In this document: positions 36,777 through 44,880 of the stretch, piece by piece
How positions within the stretch are numbered: the stretch's first letter is position 1
Layout: each line of letters starts with the position of its first letter
NCBI RefSeq assembly: GCF_008195825.1
Contig: NZ_CP043329.1
Span: 2,790,001 to 2,854,000 of the forward strand
Reading direction: 5' to 3'
DNA length: 64,000 nt
Source: Pedobacter aquae
GTDB taxonomy: Bacteria; Bacteroidota; Bacteroidia; Sphingobacteriales; Sphingobacteriaceae
The notes under the pieces: model-generated
Database searches by the model: none
What the model was told of the DNA's origin: nothing
What the model saw: the letters and a program-made list of their open reading frames with translations, nothing else
Program-made: the position numbers and the translations under genes

Positions 36777-36784
36777 TATATTTG
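36777..36784 (+). promoter_or_regulatory. Candidate -7 element TATATTTG for mfd
   Basis: Exact TAnnTTTG match, 17 nt before the GTG start of mfd, predicting a short leader. No -33 TTG at 19 nt was found. Confidence 0.45.
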
Positions 36785-36801
36785 TAGCAAGAGATTGTAA
36801 A

Positions 36802-39800
36802 GTGAACATCAGAGAGATTTTAGAAAGATATAAGCAAGATAACCGGGTTGAGCAATTAACCCAGGCCTTACAGCAAAAGAAATCGCGTGTACATTTAAAG
36901 GGTTTAATTGGTGCTCAAGATGCTTTTATTGTGGCCGCCAATTATTTTCTTACCCATAGAAATATGGTTTTTGTACTGCCAGACAGAGAAGAAGCTAATT
37001 ATTTTCAGGCCGATTTAGAGAACCTTATGGATAAAGATATTCTGCTTTTTCCATCGTCTTACCGCAAATCTTTTGATTTTACCCAAACAGATTCTGCCAA
37101 TGTACTTTTAAGAGCTGAAGTATTGAACGAGCTTAACCATACACATGAGTATGGAAATTTAATTGTTACCTACCCAGAAGCATTAGCAGAAAAAGTTATT
37201 GATAGAAACGCACTTGAAAAAAACACGCTTGAAATTATCTTAAACAACAAACTCAGCATTGATTTTATCAACGAGTTTTTAATTGAATATGATTTTGAAC
37301 GTACCGATTTTGTATATGAACCAGGACAGTTCTCGGTTCGTGGAGGTATTGTAGATATATTTTCTTTCTCTAACGAGTTACCTTATCGGATAGAGTTTTT
37401 TGGCGACCATGTAGAATCTATCAGAACGTTTGAAATAGAAAGTCAGCTTTCTGTAGAGCAAGTAAAATCTGTTACCATAGTTCCAAACGTACAAGCTAAA
37501 TTTCTTACAGAAAGCAATATCTCTTTATTAGAATTTATTGATGACGATGCAGCTATTTGGTTTAAAGATGTGGTTTTCACTTTAGATACCATCAAAACCG
37601 GATACAAAAAAGCTACAGAACTTTGGAAAGCTTTATCAGCAAATGATAAGCAAACTAACCCAGACTGGCTAGACCCAAAGTTTTCTTTTACGGATGAAAA
37701 ACTACTGGCAGACCAACTGAGCGATTTTCCTCTGATAGAATTTGGGAAGCAGTTTTTTTATCCGGCAACGCAAACAATCTTGTTTGATACTAAGCCTCAA
37801 CCTTCTTTTAATAAAGATTTTAATCTGCTTATCCACAACCTAAAAGAAAACGAAAAGCAAAAAATAGAGAATTTTATCCTAACAGATTCTTCTAAACAAC
37901 AAGAACGTTTATTTGCCATTATAGAAGATTTAGGCAAGCAAATTACCTTTACGCCTATCAATATATCTATCAGAGAAGGTTTTATAGATTACGAGCAAAA
38001 ACTGGCTTGTTATACAGACCATCAGATATTTGACCGTTACTATAAATACAAGCTTAAAAGAGGCTATACTAAATCTCAAGCCATCACCCTTAAAGAACTT
38101 AGAGATTTAAAACCCGGAGATTTTATCACCCATATAGACCATGGTGTTGGTAAATACGGTGGCTTAGAAAAGGTTGAAGTAAACGGTAAAATACAGGAAA
38201 TGATTAGGCTTATTTATGCCGATAATGATTTGCTGTATGTAAACATCAACTCTTTAAACCGCATTTCTAAATATTCTGGTAAAGATGGGCACATTCCTAA
38301 AATGAATAAATTAGGAACCGATGCTTGGGATAAACTCAAGAAAACAACAAAAAAAAAAGTTAAAGACATTGCCCGCGACTTGATAAAACTTTATGCCCTG
38401 CGTAAAGCACAAGAAGGTATGGCTTTCTCGCCCGATACTTATTTACAAAACGAACTGGAAGCTTCTTTTATTTATGAAGATACCCCAGATCAAGAAAAGG
38501 CTACCGCCGATGTGAAAAAAGACATGGAATCGCCACACCCAATGGACCGTTTAGTTTGTGGCGATGTTGGCTTTGGAAAAACAGAAGTAGCTATCAGAGC
38601 AGCTTTTAAAGCCGCTACAGATGGTAAACAGGTTGCTATTTTGGTACCTACAACCATTTTGGCTATGCAACATTACAAAACCTTTAATGAGCGTTTAAAA
38701 GATTTCCCGGTAAGGATAGATTATATCAACCGATTTAAATCTACCAAGCAAGTAAAAGATACTTTAGAAGCCTTAAAAGCCGGAAAAGTAGATATCATTA
38801 TTGGCACCCATAAATTGGTGAGTAAAGATGTTAAGTTTAAAGATTTAGGCCTTTTAATTATAGATGAGGAGCAAAAATTTGGTGTTACCGTTAAAGAAAA
38901 ATTAAAGCAGTTTAGAGCCAATGTAGATACGCTTACGCTAACTGCAACGCCAATTCCGCGTACTTTGCATTTTTCTTTGATGGGTGCTCGGGATTTATCT
39001 ATCATCCAAACGCCACCACCAAACCGCCAACCTGTTTTAACAGAGCTACATGTTTTTAATGAGAAATTGATTAAAGAAGCTGTAGAGTTTGAGTTAGATA
39101 GAGATGGGCAGGTTTTCTTTATCCATAACCGTGTTGCAGATTTACGTCAGCTAGGTGGTTTAATACAAAAGCTGGTTCCAAAAGCAAGAATAGCTATTGC
39201 ACATGGTCAGTTAGAAGGCGATAAGCTTGAAGATATCATGCTTGATTTTATTGAAGGAAAGTATGATGTTTTAGTTGCTACTACCATTATTGAGGCTGGT
39301 CTTGATGTACCAAATGCCAATACCATGTTGATTAACCATGCACACATGTTTGGTTTAAGCGATTTACATCAGATGCGTGGGCGTGTTGGCCGCTCTAACA
39401 AAAAGGCGTTTTGTTATTTGTTAAGTCCGCCTTTGTCTACCCTTACGCCAGAAGCCAGAAAGCGTTTAAGCGCCATAGAAGAGTTTTCTGATTTAGGTAG
39501 CGGATTTAACGTGGCTATGCGAGATTTAGACATCCGCGGAAGCGGAAACCTTTTAGGTGCAGAGCAAAGTGGTTTTATTGCCGAAATTGGCTTTGATATG
39601 TACCACAAAATCTTGGATGAAGCTATACAAGAACTTAAAGAAGAAGAGTTTAAAGGTTTATTTCAGGATGAAAAACCTCGTCCTTTTGTAAGCTTTACCC
39701 AAATAGAAACCGATATGGAACTGCTTATTCCTGATGAGTATGTAACCAATATCCAAGAACGTTATAATTTATATACCGAGCTTTCTAAAATGGAGAATAA

Positions 39801-40152
39801 AACAGCTTTAGATGCTTTTGAAAAAGAACTTCATGACCGTTTTGGACCACTACCAAGACAAGTGAAAGACCTACTCAGAACGGTAGAATTACAATGGATT
39901 GGAAAAGAAATAGGCTTAGAAAAAATCAGCTGGAAAAAAGGAACTTTAAGGGGTTATTTTATTACCGATAAACAATCTAAATATTTTGAAACCGATATGT
40001 TTGGTAGTATCCTACAATATGCGCAACAGCATCCACGTAAAGTAAACCTGAAAGAGGTTAAAAACACCTTGCGTATTGCTGTTGAAGACATCAAAAATAT
40101 TGATGAAGCCATTTGGGCACTAGAGCAAATGAGAGACCCGGTAGTGATCTAG
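36802..40152 (+). CDS. mfd: Transcription-repair coupling factor, GTG start
   Basis: 1116 residues: UvrB-like N-terminal module, RNA polymerase-interacting domain (about 430-510, with PGDFITHIDHGVGKYGGLE), SF2 translocase with Walker A GDVGFGKTE, DEEQ box, RecG-like TRG region (about 890-960, MRDLDIRGSGNLLGAEQSGF) and a C-terminal domain. It removes stalled RNA polymerase and recruits UvrAB to template lesions. A TAA directly precedes GTG 36802 and the first ATG is at about codon 55, so GTG is the start. Its TAG stop is directly followed by a repeat block. Confidence 0.97.
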   Translation: MNIREILERYKQDNRVEQLTQALQQKKSRVHLKGLIGAQDAFIVAANYFLTHRNMVFVLPDREEANYFQADLENLMDKDILLFPSSYRKSFDFTQTDSANVLLRAEVLNELNHTHEYGNLIVTYPEALAEKVIDRNALEKNTLEIILNNKLSIDFINEFLIEYDFERTDFVYEPGQFSVRGGIVDIFSFSNELPYRIEFFGDHVESIRTFEIESQLSVEQVKSVTIVPNVQAKFLTESNISLLEFIDDDAAIWFKDVVFTLDTIKTGYKKATELWKALSANDKQTNPDWLDPKFSFTDEKLLADQLSDFPLIEFGKQFFYPATQTILFDTKPQPSFNKDFNLLIHNLKENEKQKIENFILTDSSKQQERLFAIIEDLGKQITFTPINISIREGFIDYEQKLACYTDHQIFDRYYKYKLKRGYTKSQAITLKELRDLKPGDFITHIDHGVGKYGGLEKVEVNGKIQEMIRLIYADNDLLYVNINSLNRISKYSGKDGHIPKMNKLGTDAWDKLKKTTKKKVKDIARDLIKLYALRKAQEGMAFSPDTYLQNELEASFIYEDTPDQEKATADVKKDMESPHPMDRLVCGDVGFGKTEVAIRAAFKAATDGKQVAILVPTTILAMQHYKTFNERLKDFPVRIDYINRFKSTKQVKDTLEALKAGKVDIIIGTHKLVSKDVKFKDLGLLIIDEEQKFGVTVKEKLKQFRANVDTLTLTATPIPRTLHFSLMGARDLSIIQTPPPNRQPVLTELHVFNEKLIKEAVEFELDRDGQVFFIHNRVADLRQLGGLIQKLVPKARIAIAHGQLEGDKLEDIMLDFIEGKYDVLVATTIIEAGLDVPNANTMLINHAHMFGLSDLHQMRGRVGRSNKKAFCYLLSPPLSTLTPEARKRLSAIEEFSDLGSGFNVAMRDLDIRGSGNLLGAEQSGFIAEIGFDMYHKILDEAIQELKEEEFKGLFQDEKPRPFVSFTQIETDMELLIPDEYVTNIQERYNLYTELSKMENKTALDAFEKELHDRFGPLPRQVKDLLRTVELQWIGKEIGLEKISWKKGTLRGYFITDKQSKYFETDMFGSILQYAQQHPRKVNLKEVKNTLRIAVEDIKNIDEAIWALEQMRDPVVI

Positions 40153-40232
40153 ATTGACTGAATTAACGTAAATTGAGTCAGTTGATTGACTGAATTAACG
40201 TAAATTGAGTCAGTTAATTGACTGAATTAATG
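40153..40232 (+). repeat. 2.5 tandem copies of a 32-bp inverted-repeat unit
   Basis: Units at 40153-40184 and 40185-40216 differ only at their last base; a half unit (40217-40232) follows. Each unit is itself an inverted repeat: TGACT-G-AATT ... AATT-G-AGTCA. The array starts at the base after the mfd stop codon and runs into the promoter of the ATPase gene. Confidence 0.95.
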
Positions 40233-40248
40233 TTTTTTATTATCTTTG
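40218..40248 (+). promoter_or_regulatory. Promoter TTG-N20-TATCTTTG within repeat array
   Basis: TTG at 40218-40220 belongs to the third repeat unit; TATCTTTG (40241-40248) matches TAnnTTTG and ends 4 nt before the ATG at 40253. The transcript would be essentially leaderless. Because the -33 element is part of the repeat, a dimeric protein binding the repeats could regulate it (inference). Confidence 0.6.
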
Positions 40249-40252
40249 GGAT

Positions 40253-41404
40253 ATGAAAATTCAAAGATTAGCTGCTTTACAACTGGCGAAACGTATCCAG
40301 CAAAATAAAGTTTTACTGCTATTTGGTACTCGTAGGGTGGGTAAAACGCATTTATTAAAATCTATTGAAAGCTCTTTAAATATACCCTTCTTACACCTTA
40401 ACGCCGAAGATACTGATACAGCAACGCTATTAGAAAATAGAAGTATTGCCAATTATAAAAGGTTATTAGGAGAGAATCGCTTATTAATTATAGATGAAGC
40501 ACAAGTAATTCCAGAAATAGGCAAGATATTAAAGTTGATGATTGATGAATTTGAGGATTTAACCATTATAGCCACAGGTTCATCTGCTTTTGATTTATCA
40601 AACCAAACCGGCGAACCTTTAACAGGAAGAAGCTATACCTATTATTTATACCCTATAGCCCAAGCCGAACTTGCACAACATGAGAATATATTGCAAACAA
40701 GACAAAACCTGGAAGAAAGATTAATCTACGGCTCTTATCCTGAGATTTTCTCTTTAGATAGTCTTAAAGAAAAAGAGGAATATTTAAAAAATCTGGTAAA
40801 CTCTTACCTTTTAAAAGATATTCTAAGGTTTGAGAACATCCAAAACAGTAATAAAATTTTTGATTTGATGAAACTTATCGCTTACCAAGTTGGTGCAGAA
40901 GTTTCTTTAGACGAGTTGGGTAAGCAGTTAGGCATGAGTAAAAATACCGTTGAGCGCTATTTAGACCTTTTAGCTAAAGTGCAAATCTTATTTAAATTAA
41001 GTGGTTACAGTTCTAATCTTAGAAAAGAGGTCACAAAATCCTCTAAATGGTATTTTTTTGATAATGGAATTAGAAACGCCATCATTAATGATTTTAGACC
41101 TTTAGCAATAAGGCAAGATACTGGCTTACTTTGGGAAAATTATTGTATTTACGAGCGTATTAAGATAAACCGCTACCAAAAAACAGATGCTGAGTTTTTC
41201 TTTTGGAGAACGTATGACCAGCAAGAAATAGATTTAATAGAAAAAGTAGGTCATAACATTCATGCTTTTGAGTTTAAATACAGCAACCACAAGAAGGTAA
41301 AAGTACCTGTCTTCTTTCAAAAAAATTATCCCGATGCTGAGTTTAACCTCATCCATCGGGATAATTATATAGATTTTATTGTGGCAGAACTACTTAAACC
41401 TTAA
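40253..41404 (+). CDS. AAA ATPase with DUF4143 (AAA_14 family)
   Basis: 383 residues. Walker A GTRRVGKTHLL (about 26-36), Walker B LLIIDEAQ (about 82-89), sensor ATGSSAFDL, then a winged-helix-like segment (LGMSKNTVERYLDLLAK) and C-terminal DUF4143 with a nuclease-like motif region EIDLIEK and AFEFKYS. The family is common, often mobile, and of unknown role. Its 3' end overlaps the convergent DUF3570 gene by 15 nt. The near-leaderless promoter and repeat array upstream suggest individual regulation. Confidence 0.92.
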   Translation: MKIQRLAALQLAKRIQQNKVLLLFGTRRVGKTHLLKSIESSLNIPFLHLNAEDTDTATLLENRSIANYKRLLGENRLLIIDEAQVIPEIGKILKLMIDEFEDLTIIATGSSAFDLSNQTGEPLTGRSYTYYLYPIAQAELAQHENILQTRQNLEERLIYGSYPEIFSLDSLKEKEEYLKNLVNSYLLKDILRFENIQNSNKIFDLMKLIAYQVGAEVSLDELGKQLGMSKNTVERYLDLLAKVQILFKLSGYSSNLRKEVTKSSKWYFFDNGIRNAIINDFRPLAIRQDTGLLWENYCIYERIKINRYQKTDAEFFFWRTYDQQEIDLIEKVGHNIHAFEFKYSNHKKVKVPVFFQKNYPDAEFNLIHRDNYIDFIVAELLKP

Positions 41405-42616
41405 GTTCATACTTATAATGTTAGAGCTTAAACCATTGCTTCTGCTGTAGTGCCCGTAGCGTAGCTCAACCATGGTAATTCTTTGTAATTTTAATACGCC
41501 TGCCGGAGGTGCAAACCTTACACCTGCTCCAAAATAATTGCTATTAAATTTAGATAAATCGTAATCACTGGTATAAAAAGTATTAGACAGCTGATGCTGA
41601 TTGATACCTGCAAAATATTCAGAAGCACTTTGCTGATAATATCTGTAAAACGGACTTACAGATGCAAATGGAGTAATTTTAACCACTGTCTCTAACTCGG
41701 CAGTACTAGAGTTTATTCCCCAATTATCTGTATAATATCTTGCAAAAGACCTAAGAACTATATGATCTCCCCAGAAATAATTTAGCCTAGCACCTATAGG
41801 TAATTTCAACCTATTATCGGGCAAAAATTCTGATTTTAATGTCCCTCTTGAACCATCTGGATTAAAGTTATTGATATCATTAAAATAAACCCTTTGGTAA
41901 CGTGTAGAAAGTAAACCGCTTTGATAAGCCGGTTCAACCATAATTAAAACCTGTAAATCTTTACTGATAACCTGTGCTAAAGACAGTGCTGCACTAAAAG
42001 AATTTCGAGGGGCGTTATCGCCTTGCGTATAGCCTTCAAACCGATAATTAGACCGAAGTTCTATAGGCATAATAACCGCCCAAGTATCAAAAAAGGCCTG
42101 TAATTTTACAGAAAAATCGCGGTTTTTATCTTTGGATGATTTGGTATAATTTAAACCTCCGCCTATAGAAGTGTAATCATACTCGCCAGAGAAAGAGGCT
42201 GAAAAGCCAATGCTATTTCCTTTCTGTTCGTTTGCGATATTCCAGCTTAAAGAAGGGTAAATTCTTACATCAGAATAAGATGCTGAGGTTACGGTAGCCG
42301 GGTCTATGTTATCAGACGATGCCGAGGTATAAGTATCAAAACCTACTTCAAATGTATAAGTATGCTTTAAACCCGTTTTTCCGTAACGGGATAATTTTAA
42401 ATCAAAGCTATTAGAAACATCGGTTAGTTTTTCTGTGCCAACACCACCCGTTACGGCAGAATTATTACCATCTTGACTGTAATAGCTGTTTACCAAGTTA
42501 GCCTCTTCAAACTTCAGCTTTCTTTTCTCAAAAGAAGCCTCTGATGACTTTATTTGAGCAAAACTTGCTACAATACTGAGGTAGAAAAATACAATGGTTA
42601 ATGATATAAATTTCAT
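41390..42616 (-). CDS. DUF3570 outer-membrane beta-barrel protein
   Basis: 408 residues with signal peptide (about 1-20) and a beta-barrel: alternating amphipathic strands with aromatic ends, and a final strand ISMNLRFK. The early segment SYYSQDGNNSAVTGGVGTEKL is the DUF3570 signature. Probably an outer-membrane porin-like protein. Last gene of the thioredoxin-ApbE-DUF4266-DUF3570 operon; it begins 9 nt after the DUF4266 stop. In this linkage it may be the outer-membrane part of a redox module, but no function is established that I can cite. Confidence 0.9.
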   Translation of the reverse strand: MKFISLTIVFFYLSIVASFAQIKSSEASFEKRKLKFEEANLVNSYYSQDGNNSAVTGGVGTEKLTDVSNSFDLKLSRYGKTGLKHTYTFEVGFDTYTSASSDNIDPATVTSASYSDVRIYPSLSWNIANEQKGNSIGFSASFSGEYDYTSIGGGLNYTKSSKDKNRDFSVKLQAFFDTWAVIMPIELRSNYRFEGYTQGDNAPRNSFSAALSLAQVISKDLQVLIMVEPAYQSGLLSTRYQRVYFNDINNFNPDGSRGTLKSEFLPDNRLKLPIGARLNYFWGDHIVLRSFARYYTDNWGINSSTAELETVVKITPFASVSPFYRYYQQSASEYFAGINQHQLSNTFYTSDYDLSKFNSNYFGAGVRFAPPAGVLKLQRITMVELRYGHYSRSNGLSSNIISMNLRFK

Positions 42617-42625
42617 ATTTCTACC

Positions 42626-42847
42626 TTAATTACATCCACAACCACCACCACTTTTACCGCCATTTGCGCCAGAAGAGCCCTCGCGGTAGAGCTGAGCATT
42701 TTGTTCAAATTTTTCTGCCTTACGGGCTGATAGCTCCATCTCAGAATCATTCAATTTTATTTTCTCATAGGCCTTTACTGCCGTACATGAGCTCATTCCC
42801 GAAACATAAAATGCCGCAAGAATAAAAAGCAAAGCTATTTTTTTCAT
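42626..42847 (-). CDS. DUF4266 small lipoprotein
   Basis: 73 residues. Lipoprotein signal with lipobox MSSC (Cys about 21), a charged helical middle (KIKLNDSEMELSARKAEKF) and a distinctive C-terminus REGSSGANGGKSGGGCGCN. The Gly-rich CGC tail is the DUF4266 hallmark. The SSGA stretch resembles, loosely, the Thr/Ser-Gly-Ala motif that ApbE flavinylates, and apbE is the next gene upstream (0-nt gap), so it is a candidate ApbE substrate (inference). Alternatively the CGC tail binds metal or is oxidised by the thioredoxin. Confidence 0.9.
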   Translation of the reverse strand: MKKIALLFILAAFYVSGMSSCTAVKAYEKIKLNDSEMELSARKAEKFEQNAQLYREGSSGANGGKSGGGCGCN

Positions 42848-43801
42848 CTAACTGATATTGATATTATTAGAAGTATGCAACCTATTATCATCATCTATAA
42901 CAATACAAGCCACACCTTTTAATTGGTTTATTAAATCTAAACCAACATGAACGCCCATAACCATAACTGGTGTAGCTAATGCATCGGCAAGCTCTGCTTG
43001 CGGACAAATGATACTTACGCTTTTTATCCCGCTAACGGGAAAACCAGTTTTAGGATTTATCGTGTGCGAGTATTTTCTTCCTTTTATAACAGCAAATTTT
43101 TCATAGTTACCAGAAGTAGCTATGGCCATATTACTGATGTTTAAATAAGAAAAAGCTTGTAGTTTTTGGTCGGGGTTTGCAATGGCGGCTGTCCAAGGTT
43201 TACCATCAATTTGGGCACCCCATGTTACTAAATCTCCAGAAGCGTTAACTATACCACTTTTTATGCCCAACTTTTGTAAAACTGATTTTGCTTTATCCGC
43301 CGCATAACCTTTTCCTATACCACCAAAGCCAATACGCATTCCCTTTTGCGTTAAAAAAACAGTTTGTTGGGCTTCATCTAGCATCACATTTCGGTAGTTG
43401 ATTAAAGCAACTGCTTTCTTAGCCGTTTCTGCATCTGGTAAAGCCGTCATGTTTACATCAAAATTCCATAGACTTTTATCTATAGAACCATAAGTAATAT
43501 CAAAAGCACCTTGTGTAATTTCCGATATTTTTAAGGCTCTTTTTATCAAATCAAAAACCTCTTTATCTACTTTAACAGGTTTAATTCCAGCAAAATCATT
43601 AATTAAATTGGTTTGACTATGAGCTTTAAAAGTGCTTAATAAATCTTCTATTCTACTTATCTCTGCAACTGCTTTTGCTATACAGTCGTAGGCTTCTTGC
43701 TCTTGGTGATGAACCACACTTATCTCAAAATGGTTACCCATTAATTTCATCTCCCTTTTAAAAACTTGGGGAGTTAGTATTTCATCCTCAGTTTTTAGCA
43801 T
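42848..43801 (-). CDS. apbE: FAD:protein FMN transferase (ApbE family), no visible signal peptide
   Basis: 317 residues. Family motifs: GGIGKGYAADKA, NASGDLVTWG, HTINPKTGFPV and ADALATPVMVMG. ApbE moves FMN from FAD onto a Thr/Ser of target proteins, normally outside the cytoplasm. Here the N-terminus MLKTEDEILTPQVFKREM is charged and shows no signal peptide or lipobox, unlike most ApbE proteins. The start is fixed by a 14-nt overlap with the thioredoxin gene; no upstream alternative in frame gives a signal. Next gene, DUF4266, starts at the base after its stop. Confidence 0.92.
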   Translation of the reverse strand: MLKTEDEILTPQVFKREMKLMGNHFEISVVHHQEQEAYDCIAKAVAEISRIEDLLSTFKAHSQTNLINDFAGIKPVKVDKEVFDLIKRALKISEITQGAFDITYGSIDKSLWNFDVNMTALPDAETAKKAVALINYRNVMLDEAQQTVFLTQKGMRIGFGGIGKGYAADKAKSVLQKLGIKSGIVNASGDLVTWGAQIDGKPWTAAIANPDQKLQAFSYLNISNMAIATSGNYEKFAVIKGRKYSHTINPKTGFPVSGIKSVSIICPQAELADALATPVMVMGVHVGLDLINQLKGVACIVIDDDNRLHTSNNINIS

Positions 43802-44225
43802 GCTGAGTTTTATCTATCTGAGCGGTAAACTCTTGAGCATTTGCTTGGGGGAAACCATCCCATTTTTTTATGATTTTCCCTTGCTCGTCTAGCAATAGCG
43901 TAAGCGGAAAAACACCATCAGGATTATACTTTAAAGCTAAATCGTTATTTTTCTTAAGCTGTTCTGCTGGCAATTGATTTTTCTTTAAGCGAGGAAAATC
44001 TGCCCTAACAAGCACTAAATTTTCAGATGCATATTTTTGAAAGTCATTAGCTTCAAAAATCTCTTTATGCATACGGATACAAGGTCCACACCAATCAGAT
44101 CCGGAAAAATTTAAAAGGATATATTTTTTTGATGCTACCGCTTTCTGCTGCGCTACATTAAAATCGTTCTCCCAAATATTTCCGAAGAAAAACATGGATA
44201 TAAAGAGTGTGAGTATTAATTTCAT
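43788..44225 (-). CDS. Exported thioredoxin-family protein
   Basis: 145 residues: signal peptide (about 1-16) and thioredoxin-like fold with SDWCGPCIRMHKEIF (CxxC) and the cis-proline region GVFPLTLLLDEQGK. Predicted periplasmic thiol oxidoreductase. Co-directional with the Rieske gene upstream (86-nt gap) and overlapping apbE by 14 nt. Linked to an ApbE/DUF4266 pair, it may reduce the Cys of the DUF4266 tail or of another envelope protein (inference). Confidence 0.92.
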   Translation of the reverse strand: MKLILTLFISMFFFGNIWENDFNVAQQKAVASKKYILLNFSGSDWCGPCIRMHKEIFEANDFQKYASENLVLVRADFPRLKKNQLPAEQLKKNNDLALKYNPDGVFPLTLLLDEQGKIIKKWDGFPQANAQEFTAQIDKTQHAKN

Positions 44226-44311
44226 TTTGAAAATTTTCTACCGAATTTAAGCAATAAAATGCCAACTAAAAGTGATTTTCATCACAGTAAGCATCTATTT
44301 ATGAAAATTTC

Positions 44312-44740
44312 TTAAGAAAAAACTCTTAAAGTTGTGCCGTTTAAAGAAGTGTTATACCTTCTTAAAGCTACCGTAGCAGGCCCTAAATTTACAGCGCCAT
44401 TTTCTGCAAACTGTGCCCCATGGTTTGGACATACAAAAAGTCTAGCATTTGAATTATAAGTTACTGATGTACCTTCATGCGTACAAGCTTGTGCTACAGC
44501 CAAAAAAGCTCCACTCATGCTTTTTGCTACAATGATCCGGTTGGTATAGATAAAGCCTCCATTATTATTTAAAGCGGCATTGGGTGCTGCTGTTAAATCG
44601 ATAGTAAAATCTACTCCAGTTGGTGGATTGTTAGAGTTTGAAGGCCCTTCATTGTCTGATTTAGAACAACCAACGCAGCTAAAAACAACTGCCGATGCGG
44701 CGGTAAGGCCAATAGCAGATAAAAATTCTTTACGGTCCAT
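44312..44740 (-). CDS. Rieske 2Fe-2S lipoprotein
   Basis: 142 residues. N-terminus MDRKEFLSAIGLTAASAVVF is signal-like, with RK in place of the Tat twin arginine, and a Cys-containing cleavage region (SCVGC). The Rieske cluster ligands are CTHEG (Cys-x-His) and CPNHG (Cys-x-x-His), separated by about 18 residues, so it should hold a 2Fe-2S cluster outside the cytoplasm. No cytochrome b or other complex III gene is present, so this is not a bc1 subunit. Likely first gene of the redox operon running to 41390. Confidence 0.92.
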   Translation of the reverse strand: MDRKEFLSAIGLTAASAVVFSCVGCSKSDNEGPSNSNNPPTGVDFTIDLTAAPNAALNNNGGFIYTNRIIVAKSMSGAFLAVAQACTHEGTSVTYNSNARLFVCPNHGAQFAENGAVNLGPATVALRRYNTSLNGTTLRVFS

Positions 44741-44826
44741 AATATTTGGTTTTTAATTTCCTTAAAGAAACGTGAAAATTGAGCTTTGAGTTTTTAATTT
44801 TTCAAAATAATTACAATATTTTTTAT

Positions 44827-44861
44827 AAAAAAAGCCAGTCAGCATTTTAAGCTAACTGGCT
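44827..44861 (-). terminator. Intrinsic terminator after gltX
   Basis: 11-bp stem (44833-44843 with 44851-44861, one mismatch/GT), 7-nt loop, followed on the minus strand by seven T. Sits 19 nt past the gltX stop codon. Confidence 0.85.
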
Positions 44862-44880
44862 CCTTATCAAAAAGATAGTT

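Noticed and set aside
40153-40232. Short CRISPR array after mfd
   Set aside because: The 32-bp units abut directly without spacers and there are only 2.5 copies.
44312-44740. Rieske subunit of a cytochrome bc1 or alternative complex III
   Set aside because: No cytochrome b, c or ActABC-type genes lie nearby and the protein is short with a lipoprotein-like N-terminus.
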